Below are positions 57,080 through 64,000 of a stretch of DNA of 64,000 nucleotides, piece by piece. The notes beneath the pieces were generated by a model that saw nothing but the letters and a program-made list of their open reading frames with translations, was not told the origin of the DNA and did no database searches. The stretch covers positions 1 through 64,000 of the IMG/VR virus record IMGVR_UViG_3300034101_005937. The stretch is one strand, 5' to 3'. The position numbers and the translations under genes were made by a program. Each line of letters starts with the position of its first letter. Positions within the stretch are counted from its first letter, which is position 1. The stretch comes from a virus.

Positions 57080-57824
57080 AAAAAACATTTCAAGACCAAC
57101 AGTTATCATTTCTAATGAAAAATCTAAATTACTAGATCTCATAATACCTTTTCATGCATGTTATGAAAATGTAGCAAACTTAATTGAAAATATATTCAGA
57201 TATTCTCCCAGCATCGTTAATAAGGTAATTCTTGTTGATGATGACTCACCTAATAAAGATTTTGTAAAAATTTATGAAAATAATAAAAGAATCAAAATTG
57301 TTAAAAATGAAAAAAATATTGGATTCGGCGCAAGTGTTAACAAAGGTGTTTCAGCATCTGAAAGAGCAACTGTGGCTGTGCTTCATAGTGATGTTTTGTT
57401 TGAAGATAGAAATTCTTTAACAAATTTGTATAACGACTTTATTCTTCTTAGAAATCAGTCAGTAGCTTTTATTTCTGCTGTTAGCAATAATCCTCAAATA
57501 AATGAAAATATACTTAAGAAAAATAAAGTTACTGATGATCCACCAGAAATTGTTTCAAATAATTTTCTTCCAATGTATTGTTGTATTTTTGATTTATCTG
57601 CATGGAGAAATGTTAATGGTATTCCAGAATTTCCTTTTGCATGGTTTGAAGATGAAGGATTTTGCTATAAATTAAATAAGATCGGATATAAGATTGCATA
57701 CTCAAATAGAAGCTATGTTAAACACATCGGATCTCAGACAATAAAATATTTAGTTAATAAAAATAGGAAAAATTTAGATGTAATGAAGTCAAATATAAAT
57801 TTATTAAATAAAATTAAAAAGTAG
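57069..57824 (+). CDS. Family 2 glycosyltransferase
   Basis: GT-A fold: D-L-I-I-P-F-H-A near residue 23, V-I-L-V-D-D-D-S-P near 53, K-N-I-G-F-G-A-S-V-N-K-G near 80, L-H-S-D-V near 103 (metal site position), and an F-A-W-F-E-D-E-G-F-C near 190, which is the catalytic E-D region. Length of 251 aa. It overlaps the HNH gene by 11 bases. Likely part of the surface-glycan set. Confidence 0.8.
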   Translation: MTTEKNISRPTVIISNEKSKLLDLIIPFHACYENVANLIENIFRYSPSIVNKVILVDDDSPNKDFVKIYENNKRIKIVKNEKNIGFGASVNKGVSASERATVAVLHSDVLFEDRNSLTNLYNDFILLRNQSVAFISAVSNNPQINENILKKNKVTDDPPEIVSNNFLPMYCCIFDLSAWRNVNGIPEFPFAWFEDEGFCYKLNKIGYKIAYSNRSYVKHIGSQTIKYLVNKNRKNLDVMKSNINLLNKIKK

Positions 57825-57826
57825 AT

Positions 57827-57834
57827 CCTAAATA
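57827..57834 (+). promoter_or_regulatory. TAAATA late-promoter-like box
   Basis: CCTAAATA lies 17 bases before the small gene at 57852, with AAGGAGG between. Confidence 0.4.
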
Positions 57835-57851
57835 TATTAAAAGGAGGATCT

Positions 57852-58034
57852 ATGGACAATTCCGTATTTACAAATTCGATTAGCTGTATTAATAGCTTAG
57901 GGGCAACAGTTACTGTAACTATCAGAGCTTTCCCACCAAGCTGCCCAAAAATTAATTATAATAATCAGTGCAGCACAACCAACAGTGCATGGTTGCCAGC
58001 TATTACTGTCTGTCGCCAATCTCTTTTTGCTTGA
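57852..58034 (+). CDS. Small Cys/Ser-rich protein (60 aa)
   Basis: Strong AAGGAGG ribosome site and upstream TAAATA box make this short gene convincing. Four Cys, no Lys except one, Thr/Ser/Asn-rich, beta-strand pattern; composition suggests a secreted or virion decoration protein with disulfides. The end overlaps the convergent gene by 32 bases. Confidence 0.55.
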   Translation: MDNSVFTNSISCINSLGATVTVTIRAFPPSCPKINYNNQCSTTNSAWLPAITVCRQSLFA

Positions 58035-58875
58035 TTTTCAATAATTTTCTTTTGGTTCTTGCAGGAGTTTCAATAACCTTGCAAGAACCGTCTTTATTTA
58101 AATTCTTTTGCTTTTGTTTTACGAATGTTGTGCTGTCTTTTTTATCATAGCTACTAATATTGTTGTTGCCACCTGATGTAAATTTTTGAACATTATATTG
58201 AGCATAAAATCTAGCAGCTTTTTGAGCATTAACATCCCCAGCATTAATCATTTGCTCAGTCATAGTCCAATCTGATGTAAATGACTGTCTATGAACAGGA
58301 ACTAATTGTGCAATTGGAGTTTTATCACTAGGCTTAAATCTAATTGGTTTAAATTTTTGTGTGAATACAAGGTTCATCCATATGTCATACTGCATCCAGT
58401 CTGTTTCAAGCATACCTTCCATGATGTAGTAATGTTGCCGTTCAGGAAAGTTTATAGGTGATCTAATTTGCAAACACCAATTTGGATTAGTTTTAAATAT
58501 GCATCCTGTGTAAACCTGAACGACCCCTGCTTCAACCAATCCATATGTAAATTTTGATCTTCCCGTTCCAGTACTGCACCATTTTTCCATCTTAGCCAAT
58601 TCTGGTGCTCTTAAAATGCTAGAAATTATTCCGTAATCTGAATCGTCATATTCTTCATAATTTTTATAAGTAAAATCTTTACCTCCATGCCAAGTGATCT
58701 CAAAGTCTATAGGAGGATATATCCAGAAACCCATTTGGTTGGCAATCTTGTATGGCATACACCACTTGATGCCATTCTGGTCGGCACTTTCATTGAGAGT
58801 TTTTTCTGCTCTTGCGATTCTACAGGCTTGTGGATGAGTTTTAAAAACTTCAAGATTTAACTGTTCTTCTCGCAT
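58003..58875 (-). CDS. DUF6065-like protein
   Basis: The segment W-C-M-P-Y-K-I-A-N-Q-M-G-F-W near residue 38, then P-P-I-D-F-E-I-T-W-H-G-G, matches my memory of DUF6065, a bacterial and phage family of unknown function (jelly-roll-like, beta-rich, about 230-280 aa). The C-terminal 60 residues are Lys/Thr-rich and disordered. AAGGA precedes the ATG. No catalytic clue. Confidence 0.55.
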   Translation of the reverse strand: MREEQLNLEVFKTHPQACRIARAEKTLNESADQNGIKWCMPYKIANQMGFWIYPPIDFEITWHGGKDFTYKNYEEYDDSDYGIISSILRAPELAKMEKWCSTGTGRSKFTYGLVEAGVVQVYTGCIFKTNPNWCLQIRSPINFPERQHYYIMEGMLETDWMQYDIWMNLVFTQKFKPIRFKPSDKTPIAQLVPVHRQSFTSDWTMTEQMINAGDVNAQKAARFYAQYNVQKFTSGGNNNISSYDKKDSTTFVKQKQKNLNKDGSCKVIETPARTKRKLLKIKQKEIGDRQ

Positions 58876-58920
58876 TTCCTTGCCCTCTTAATAATTTAAA
58901 AGAGTAAAGCAAAACAACCC

Positions 58921-58949
58921 TTGACCTAGTTGGTGAAATTGTCTAAGCT
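58921..58949 (+). promoter_or_regulatory. Sigma-70 promoter, leaderless start of ParB-like gene
   Basis: TTGACC (58921-58926), 17-base spacer, TAAGCT (58944-58949), then exactly 6 bases to the ATG at 58956. Confidence 0.65.
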
Positions 58950-58955
58950 TGTTTC

Positions 58956-60275
58956 ATGTGGGAAGAGAATCCCATGTTAACGCCAAGGAAGTTACACATG
59001 AAAGCAGTTGATGTTGAAGCCGGTCTGTATCGTGTTGCTTTTGCTGATATTAAACCAGCTAAAGATTTTGATGAGTTTGAGTTTTCTTTCTTCAATCCTA
59101 GAATTCTCGATAACAATAAAAAAGAAATGTACGGATTTTCTAAGGAAGAAATCGATAGTCTTAAAGAATCTATCAGAAGCAAAGGATTGATGGAAAATCT
59201 TAACATCAATGCCAATAACGGAGAATGTGGTCTTCTTGATGGTCATCGCCGACACGAAGCTATTTCTCAGTTAATCAGTGAAAACGCTCCTTGCTTTGAC
59301 AATCATACCAACCAGTGGGTGGCAGCTAAAGATCTTTACAAAGAAGTTATTGTAAAGGTTTTTAATAACCTTTCACCAGCTGATTGTTTCAGCAGGGCTT
59401 TTGATAGTGATAGCAATAAAGTTTCTTTTGGTGAAAATGCTAGCATCCGATTTGTTGATTATTGCATCAACTTTAGGATGACAGAAAAGAAAATTGTCGA
59501 GATGTGTGGTAAAACCATTTCTTGGTTGCGCTATATTAGCAAACTGTTGTCCAAAGTTAACAAAGATCCTGTTATCAAGGATGCTTTGCTAAACGGTAGT
59601 ATTAATGCCACTGCTGCTGATTCTTTAATGGACATTGAAGAAGAGCAAGAACGCCACAATGTTTACAAGGCAGCTTTGGAAAAAGCAGAAGAAGATTTTG
59701 AAGAAAAAGTAAAAAAGACTAATCTTGCTATTAAAAACACCAACAGAAAGATAGAGATTGCTAAAAAGAAGAAAGAAGAAGCAGAAGAATTTGGTGATAT
59801 TGGAGATATTACTGATGCTGATGCTTTGCTTGAAAAGCATTCCACCACCTTGGAAATAAAGAAACGGGAGAAGAATGAAATTTCTCCAAAAATTAATACC
59901 AAAAACATTGAACAAGCTCTTGATGAAGTTGGTCTTGACATCGAATCTGATGAAGAATCAGATGATGAATCTCCAAAAGCTACCAAGAAGCCAAAGATGT
60001 CTATCAAAAGCATCAAAGATGCTTGGATGAAAGAGATTGAATCTTCTATCAACCGTGGACATATGACAGAAGAACAAGAATCAATTCCACCGATTCTCAA
60101 CAATTGCTTTATCGATATGATTAAGGCAATGTTTGATGAGAAAATCAGCTATCAAGATTTCATTTATCGCTGGACAGATAAAATGATTGATGCTGGTCTT
60201 AATTTGAATGCTGGATTCACTCAGACAAAGTCTGAACCAGAAGATGAAGATGATGATGAAACTGGCGATCTATAA
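58956..60275 (+). CDS. ParB-like DNA-binding protein
   Basis: The ParB/Srx nuclease-like domain is seen: F-S-K-E-E-I-D-S-L-K-E-S-I-R-S-K-G-L near residue 60, then L-L-D-G-H-R-R-H-E-A near 93 (box II). A helix-turn-helix region (residues about 165-225), a long Lys/Glu coiled coil (230-300) and an acidic C-terminus follow. Phage ParB-like proteins act in segregation, transcription regulation or DNA nicking; no ParA is seen nearby. The ATG is 6 bases after the promoter and has no ribosome site. A terminator follows. Confidence 0.75.
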   Translation: MWEENPMLTPRKLHMKAVDVEAGLYRVAFADIKPAKDFDEFEFSFFNPRILDNNKKEMYGFSKEEIDSLKESIRSKGLMENLNINANNGECGLLDGHRRHEAISQLISENAPCFDNHTNQWVAAKDLYKEVIVKVFNNLSPADCFSRAFDSDSNKVSFGENASIRFVDYCINFRMTEKKIVEMCGKTISWLRYISKLLSKVNKDPVIKDALLNGSINATAADSLMDIEEEQERHNVYKAALEKAEEDFEEKVKKTNLAIKNTNRKIEIAKKKKEEAEEFGDIGDITDADALLEKHSTTLEIKKREKNEISPKINTKNIEQALDEVGLDIESDEESDDESPKATKKPKMSIKSIKDAWMKEIESSINRGHMTEEQESIPPILNNCFIDMIKAMFDEKISYQDFIYRWTDKMIDAGLNLNAGFTQTKSEPEDEDDDETGDL

Positions 60276-60300
60276 CATTTTGATTTAGTTAAAATATAAA

Positions 60301-60328
60301 ACCCACAACAAAAGTTGTGGGTTTTTTT
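60301..60328 (+). terminator. Rho-independent terminator after ParB-like gene
   Basis: A perfect 9-bp stem (60301-60309 with 60314-60322), AAAA loop, and a T-run to 60328. Confidence 0.9.
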
Positions 60329-60351
60329 ATATACCTGATTAAATATGATAG

Positions 60352-60657
60352 ATGAAAATATCTTCTTGCCCATTTTGCGGAAAACCATTCCCTCAAATTT
60401 TGCACGATGGAATTATTTTTTGTGATAAATGCAATCACATGGTTGAAAGCTCACTTAGAAACAAATTGTTAAGCGTATTCAGATCAGTAGAAAAATATAA
60501 TGGTGTAAGTCTTAGTCAGATAAAGTATGAAGCAGAACTTGATGATCAATCATGGCAATTGATCATCAAGTCCTATGAGGATTGTTTATCATGGCAGGAA
60601 TTTCAGGAATTACTAAATAAAATGTCACTGTCATCTTCTTCTTCAAGCTTGTCTTGA
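60352..60657 (+). CDS. Small zinc-ribbon protein (101 aa)
   Basis: C-P-F-C near residue 6 and C-D-K-C near 24 form a zinc ribbon; then a helical domain with two Trp, ending in a Ser-rich tail. The ATG comes 5 bases after an ATTAAATA block and has no ribosome site. Convergent with csrA; ends overlap by 55 bases. Confidence 0.55.
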   Translation: MKISSCPFCGKPFPQILHDGIIFCDKCNHMVESSLRNKLLSVFRSVEKYNGVSLSQIKYEAELDDQSWQLIIKSYEDCLSWQEFQELLNKMSLSSSSSSLS

Positions 60658-60830
60658 CGACCAAGAAGTTCTTCTCTTGCGATCACATAGTCTTTGTCAG
60701 CATCGATACCGATTTTTACTCTTCCGTTCTTACCATAACCTTGAATTCCACAGATTGTTAAGGCAATGTCTTTGCCTTCTGGGGTTTTGATGTAAACTTT
60801 TTCGTATAACTTGCGTGTAAGTACTAACAT
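60603..60830 (-). CDS. csrA: CsrA-like translational regulator
   Basis: The start M-L-V-L-T-R-K and the V-I-A-R-E-E-L segment near residue 50 (equivalent to the V-H-R-E-E RNA-contact region) are CsrA hallmarks, with the intervening strands matching. The C-terminus carries an acidic Asp/Glu tail beyond the usual 60 residues. Strong AAGGAGG precedes the ATG. Known: CsrA binds A(N)GGA motifs at ribosome sites to block or activate translation. In a phage it could retune host or phage mRNAs. Confidence 0.85.
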   Translation of the reverse strand: MLVLTRKLYEKVYIKTPEGKDIALTICGIQGYGKNGRVKIGIDADKDYVIAREELLGRQDKLEEEDDSDILFSNS

Positions 60831-60912
60831 GAAGCCTCCTTGTATGTTTATACAAATTAAATGAGTAACGGTAACTAACTTAATTTGGATTTTCTCCTCA
60901 AGGACGCAATAA

Positions 60913-61365
60913 ATGTACAATCTAAAGACAATAACAAAAAAAGTTCCTTTATTTGTTTACGGAACATTGAAAAAGGGTGAAAGAGCTTACAATAGACTTG
61001 AAGGGTCAAAGCTCATAGCCATGGCTGAACTTCAACCAGAATATAAATTACTTAATTGTGGAAGATATCCAGCACTAGTAAAAGCCAAGAATGGTACGAA
61101 TGCTATTTCTGGCGAAATTTATGAAGTTGCTAAAGATGTTCTTGAAAATTTACACAATTATGAAGGTGTAAGTTCTGGTTTGTTTTATTTTGATTATTTG
61201 TCTTTAGGCGAAATTGAAATTGTTAATCAACCAGAAGACAATTTAACCAAAATGATGCTCAACAGAAGTCTTGCTTTTGGTTATCTTTATGTTAATCAAA
61301 ATGAAAATTTACCAGAAATAGAACACTGGTCTACTGATTTTCTCTTTTCTCTAGCCATTCGTTGA
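60913..61365 (+). CDS. Gamma-glutamylcyclotransferase (AIG2-like) family protein
   Basis: F-V-Y-G-T-L-K-K-G-E near residue 14 is the substrate-binding loop signature; the later G-E-I-Y-E-V and the N-Y-E-G-V segment near 85 fit the fold, with a conserved acidic residue on the expected strand. The fold releases 5-oxoproline from gamma-glutamyl amines or peptides. Could reverse or pair with the amidoligase at 53782. AAGGA precedes the ATG. Confidence 0.75.
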   Translation: MYNLKTITKKVPLFVYGTLKKGERAYNRLEGSKLIAMAELQPEYKLLNCGRYPALVKAKNGTNAISGEIYEVAKDVLENLHNYEGVSSGLFYFDYLSLGEIEIVNQPEDNLTKMMLNRSLAFGYLYVNQNENLPEIEHWSTDFLFSLAIR

Positions 61366-62266
61366 AACTTGGCATGTTGTGTTCTTTCAACATATATTTT
61401 TTCTTGCTTTTGCGCCATGTGCCGCCATGTTTCTTATAGTCTTTTGCTGCCCATGCATTTGCATAAGCTGAATTTCCTGTAACACATGGTTGATCATTAA
61501 TATTGGTCACCCATGTGCCTAATGATGTTTCTGGACACCAAACCATTTCATTACCAGATGGATGTATTTCAAAATTGCTTAGTAAAGGCATTCCTTCATC
61601 AACAAACAATTTGGTATAGGATTGAAATCCCATTGTAGATTCAAGCAATAATTGATCGTTCTGTTCAATAACCCATTTATGATCAAGGGTAGATGTGCAG
61701 AAATAATGTCCATCAGTGTAAATTTCATGCACAGGAGCATTTTTATGGATGTGTATGTTTTCTATTTTAACAAATTTCCTTATTCTTTCATTAAGATCAA
61801 ATGCAGCAATCTCATCTCCAACTTTTAATTCATTAACGTATTTCCACCCATCCTTAGTTAAAGCTGGATAAGATACAGGCAAACATGGATACACATCAAA
61901 TTTTCTTTTAGCTTTAGCTTTTGATTGTGCCCACAACTTGGGATTATTTGGCAAGTTTTTGCCTTCACTAAGATTTTCGTGAGATACCATAACTGGTTTT
62001 CTCCCTTTGTGATGAGGGTTTTTCTTTTCTGCTCTGCGTTTTTGGGCAGTAGCCTTTTCTTTAAGCTCAGGACTCATTGCAGCGGCTTTTTTTGCTGGAC
62101 GGCACTTGGGGTAGGCTTTCTTCTGATCGCCCTTTCTAGACCCCTTTTTGGAGCTTGCACCACATGGTGGATGTTTGCCTGATTTGTCTTTGCGAGAAAT
62201 GTCTACCCATTTCTCGTCAAACCATTTACCAAGACCTGAGTTTTTGTATGTTTCGTTAATATCCAT
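61331..62266 (-). CDS. DUF5872-like protein interrupted by a mini-intein
   Basis: The host protein has a G-L-G-K-W-F-x-E-K-W-V-D-I start, then Lys/Arg/Pro-rich stretches with K-H-P-P-C-G and R-P-A-K-K, and K-F-D-V-Y-P at residue 127. It resumes as S-A-Y-A-N-A-W-A-A-K at residue 266 with G-G-T-W-R. Together K-F-D-V-Y-P/S-A-Y-A-N-A-W reads as one conserved block. Residues 128-265 are a self-splicing Hint domain. The very C-terminus (P-S-F-N-E-W-L-E-K-R-E-N) is tag-like, but at the wrong end of the protein. The spliced product would be about 173 residues, very basic, probably DNA- or core-associated. Confidence 0.75.
   Translation of the reverse strand: MDINETYKNSGLGKWFDEKWVDISRKDKSGKHPPCGASSKKGSRKGDQKKAYPKCRPAKKAAAMSPELKEKATAQKRRAEKKNPHHKGRKPVMVSHENLSEGKNLPNNPKLWAQSKAKAKRKFDVYPCLPVSYPALTKDGWKYVNELKVGDEIAAFDLNERIRKFVKIENIHIHKNAPVHEIYTDGHYFCTSTLDHKWVIEQNDQLLLESTMGFQSYTKLFVDEGMPLLSNFEIHPSGNEMVWCPETSLGTWVTNINDQPCVTGNSAYANAWAAKDYKKHGGTWRKSKKKYMLKEHNMPSFNEWLEKRENQ
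61472..61885 (-). mobile_element. Mini-intein (138 aa), no homing endonuclease
   Basis: Begins with Cys (residue 1 of the intein) and a D-G-W-K-Y-V-N-E-L-K-V-G-D-E-I-A-A-F block A-like region, has a T-S-T-L-D-H block B (Thr-x-x-x-His), and ends V-T-G-N followed by Ser. The penultimate residue is Gly, not the usual His. At 138 residues it is a minimal splicing domain. Splicing should be possible, but the Gly may slow it. Confidence 0.8.
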
Positions 62267-62278
62267 GATAACATTATA

Positions 62279-62286
62279 TATTTACC
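62279..62286 (-). promoter_or_regulatory. TAAATA late-promoter-like box, minus strand
   Basis: GGTAAATA on the minus strand 12 bases before the intein-bearing gene start at 62266. Confidence 0.35.
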
Positions 62287-62309
62287 TGCAAAAAAATATT
62301 AATGACCTG

Positions 62310-62317
62310 TATAAATA
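62310..62317 (+). promoter_or_regulatory. Exact T4-type late promoter box TATAAATA
   Basis: Exact match to the T4 late -10 consensus, placed about 100 bases upstream of a strong terminator with no protein gene between. It is the best candidate start for the putative ncRNA downstream. Confidence 0.45.
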
Positions 62318-62321
62318 TAAT

Positions 62322-62446
62322 TGGTTTCACATAGTGGTGGGCGTTTTTGCTGTTTCCTGCTCCGGTATGTGATTAAGGATTGTTCTGAAGATTAACAGCG
62401 TCAAGACATCCCCTGAAAACCGTAACAATTTGTTACGGTTTTATTT
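62322..62446 (+). ncRNA. Candidate structured small RNA
   Basis: The stretch between the TATAAATA box and the terminator has visibly higher G+C than its surroundings and no open reading frame of note. A 7-bp stem (62327-62333 with 62366-62372) encloses a 32-base loop, and GGAT/ATCC plus TGTT/AACA complements follow. No known RNA family is recognised; it does not fit a tRNA cloverleaf. Confidence 0.35.
62416..62446 (+). terminator. Rho-independent terminator
   Basis: A perfect 12-bp stem (62416-62427 with 62431-62442), 3-base loop, and a T-rich tail (TTTTATTTT). Confidence 0.9.
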
Positions 62447-62457
62447 TGGATAAAGTT

Positions 62458-62607
62458 ATGAAAGATTTTTTAGTTATTTGGCGAAGAGCCTTGGACTTAA
62501 ATGAGAATGATCACTGCTTAACAGTGATCATTCGTACATTCTTTTGGGTGATAAATATAATTACATGTGGTTTTATTATGGCTAATTGTACAAGACATTG
62601 GAATTAA
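62458..62607 (+). CDS. Possible small membrane protein (49 aa)
   Basis: ATG 62458 with a weak GGA 8 bases upstream, ending TAA at 62605. A basic start and a hydrophobic C-terminal helix (residues 23-40, Ile/Phe/Trp-rich). It contains a perfect 11-bp inverted repeat (62507-62517 with 62523-62533) in its coding sequence, and it follows a terminator, so it may not be real. Function unknown. Confidence 0.25.
   Translation: MKDFLVIWRRALDLNENDHCLTVIIRTFFWVINIITCGFIMANCTRHWN
62507..62533. repeat. Perfect 11-bp inverted repeat
   Basis: AATGATCACTG / CAGTGATCATT around a 5-base loop. There is no T-run on either side, so it is more likely a protein-binding palindrome or mRNA structure than a terminator. 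Confidence 0.6.
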
Positions 62608-64000
62608 TTTTTTGTCATTTCGACAAACAAACTAATTTCAGGCAACATGTCAATTGTTTCTTTAATAATTTGTTTGTTTCCATTACAAAATGTTTTCTTT
62701 TCAACAACAAATCCTGCTTTTTCACCCAACGTCTTTAAACCAGCAAAATCATATGCAATCTTATGACCTTCAAATAGCAATGACCATAATTTACCTGATT
62801 CAAATTCATTTCTAGCACAGCCATCGTTAATTTCATCAAATACATTCAATTGATTGGCTTGATAATATTTAATCAATTTATCAGCATCTGGTACTGCAAT
62901 ACGCAATACAGCACCTTTTTTCATGCAACGATAACATTCACTAAGGAAACTGATACCTTCTGCGACAGTCAAGTGTTCAAACATATGACTTGAATAAGCC
63001 AAATCAATAGTTTCATTTTGAAAAGGTAATGGATTTTGTGCATTAATTGCTAAAAACTTGTATTTGTGCCTAGATGCAAAATCTTGTAAATTCAAAACAT
63101 CAGTATTGATCCATCCGTAATGGAACATATTAATAAAGCTGCCAAAGTTAACCTTAAGTTTATTGTCGCCAGCAGGAATGTTGACAGCAATATTTCCACG
63201 CTCTAAGTCTTCTTTGTCAACAACCAATTGCGTTGATGGCATTCTTTCAAGCCACCATTCCTTAGTTCTCAAAGTACAATGAGTTTTATCAAATCCATCA
63301 TCATTTTCACCAAAATCAACACCATGCAAGCCACGCTTACTAACTCGATCCATTTCTTTCAAAACAGCATCAAGATGTTCTTCTGGAATATGTTCAAAAA
63401 CCGCTGTTGAAAACGCTAAATCAAATTCTTTGTCTTTGAAATTCCAAGGAGTCTGACAAATATCCCATTCAATCACATCATTGGTAACTCTGGTTAGTTG
63501 ACAATGATGACTGATTTCTAATCCTTTAGACCTAACTCCAGCATCATTAAATTTCTTAACCATGTACCCTCTAGCAGCACCAATCTCTAGAATGGATTCG
63601 GGATTGTGTTCCATTACTTTTTGATAAGTAACCCAGTGAACAGGATAATCCCAATATCCTTCATGAGCGTAACCGCCAACTTTGCCACCACCATTGAAGT
63701 AATGTTTGTCGAATAGACTTTTGCGATCTTCTTTTTTTGGTTTTGTAACTTCAATAATCATGTCTGTTCCTAATTCCCCATGTGGTAAAACTACTATGTT
63801 TTCAAACCCTGCTTCACGCATTAGCTTGATTGCATAAACAGGACAAAGACTGTTTCTGTGCGTGTTTTCATCATAATTCTGATCACCAAATATAATGGAA
63901 GAACTGTCATCATTCCATTCTTCTTGATTCAATACCCATTCCATTTGTCTTTTTGTGTTAGCTGTTATAAAAACGGCTTTGCCACTATCACGAAGAATTC
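62604..64000 (-). CDS. Multi-domain SAM methyltransferase, 5' end cut by window edge
   Basis: The frame is open to the right edge, so the gene starts outside the window. Visible: the end of one domain (to about 95 residues in), then a complete methyltransferase with I-L-E-I-G-A-A-R-G-Y and the F-D-L-A-F-S-T-A-V-F-E-H-I-P motif, then a second one with L-A-Y-S-S-H-M-F-E-H-L and V-L-R-I-A-V-P-D-A-D. The second lacks a clear glycine-rich SAM loop. Architecture resembles glycan-modifying methyltransferases that sit with glycosyltransferases. It is the largest sugar-modification candidate here. Confidence 0.8.
   Translation of the reverse strand, partial: ILRDSGKAVFITANTKRQMEWVLNQEEWNDDSSSIIFGDQNYDENTHRNSLCPVYAIKLMREAGFENIVVLPHGELGTDMIIEVTKPKKEDRKSLFDKHYFNGGGKVGGYAHEGYWDYPVHWVTYQKVMEHNPESILEIGAARGYMVKKFNDAGVRSKGLEISHHCQLTRVTNDVIEWDICQTPWNFKDKEFDLAFSTAVFEHIPEEHLDAVLKEMDRVSKRGLHGVDFGENDDGFDKTHCTLRTKEWWLERMPSTQLVVDKEDLERGNIAVNIPAGDNKLKVNFGSFINMFHYGWINTDVLNLQDFASRHKYKFLAINAQNPLPFQNETIDLAYSSHMFEHLTVAEGISFLSECYRCMKKGAVLRIAVPDADKLIKYYQANQLNVFDEINDGCARNEFESGKLWSLLFEGHKIAYDFAGLKTLGEKAGFVVEKKTFCNGNKQIIKETIDMLPEISLFVEMTKN

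Noticed and set aside
59625-60103. Minus-strand frames opposite the ParB-like gene
   Set aside because: Phe/Ser-rich products are the antisense of the Lys/Glu coiled coil; the plus-strand gene has domain evidence and a promoter.
1-64000. tRNA genes
   Set aside because: No cloverleaf with a T-arm-like GTTCRANNC and acceptor pairing was found by eye on either strand. A proper covariance-model scan would be needed to exclude a divergent one.
1-64000. CRISPR array or insertion sequence
   Set aside because: No regularly spaced direct repeats with unique spacers, no transposase-like protein and no terminal inverted repeats flanking a gene were seen.

Overview
The window looks like part of the genome of a large, AT-rich (about one third G+C by eye) tailed phage with distant T4-superfamily character. 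It carries a UvsX-type recombinase, a gp32-like single-strand DNA-binding protein, a DnaB-type helicase, a dNMP kinase, a dCMP deaminase, ThyX, dUTPase, a GroES-like protein, a possible gp55-like sigma factor and a TnsA/gp4-like nuclease. There are no rRNA genes, no tRNA genes that I can recognise, and no cellular housekeeping operons. Genes are tightly packed, often overlapping by 1-20 bases, and strong AGGAGG-type ribosome sites are common. Perfect or near-perfect sigma-70 promoters, an ADP-heptose synthase gene and Sec signal peptides suggest a Gram-negative, probably proteobacterial, host (inference). Terminase, capsid and tail-sheath genes are not in the window.

Layout. 1-2.9 kb: unknown proteins and a hairpin-rich intergenic region. 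2.9-9.5 kb: replication block (divergent family A DNA polymerase, sigma-like protein, DnaB helicase, possible UvsY, dCMP deaminase, SSB). 9.5-12 kb: small proteins with a shared N-terminal tag. 12-21.7 kb: UvsX, methyltransferase, Ski2-like helicase, two PD-(D/E)XK nucleases, dNMP kinase, ThyX. 21.7-26 kb: minus-strand cassette with two secreted proteins and a papain-like protease, then a large tagged low-complexity protein. 26-29 kb: HldE and small tagged proteins. 29.2-34 kb: a complete PrkA / YeaH (DUF444) / SpoVR operon. 35-40.7 kb: a DNA polymerase III alpha subunit split into two genes by two opposing genes. 40.7-53.4 kb: heptosyltransferase-like proteins, ribosomal protein bS21, initiation factor IF3, GroES-like, dUTPase, glycosyltransferase, HExxH protease, PhoH and probable virion proteins. 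53.8-64 kb: amidoligase, cobalamin adenosyltransferase, HNH protein, glycosyltransferase, ParB-like protein, CsrA, gamma-glutamylcyclotransferase, an intein-containing protein, a candidate late ncRNA and a multi-domain methyltransferase cut by the right edge.

Three cross-cutting systems stand out. (1) At least a dozen otherwise unrelated proteins share an N-terminal tag of the form M-x-x-F-x-x-[YWF]-[LVIM] followed by an [LI]-x-E site. This resembles the T4 capsid-targeting sequence and the gp21 prohead protease site. Several have a TAAATA box close upstream, like a T4 late promoter, and four are followed by a glycine-rich hydrophobic stretch just after the predicted cut. (2) Four to six genes start exactly 6-7 nt after a sigma-70 -10 box, so their mRNAs should be leaderless, in a phage that also encodes bS21, IF3 (with a TTG start) and CsrA: a coherent set for redirecting host translation. 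(3) The PrkA-YeaH-SpoVR stress kinase operon, a bacterial trio of poorly understood function, is present intact inside a phage replication region.
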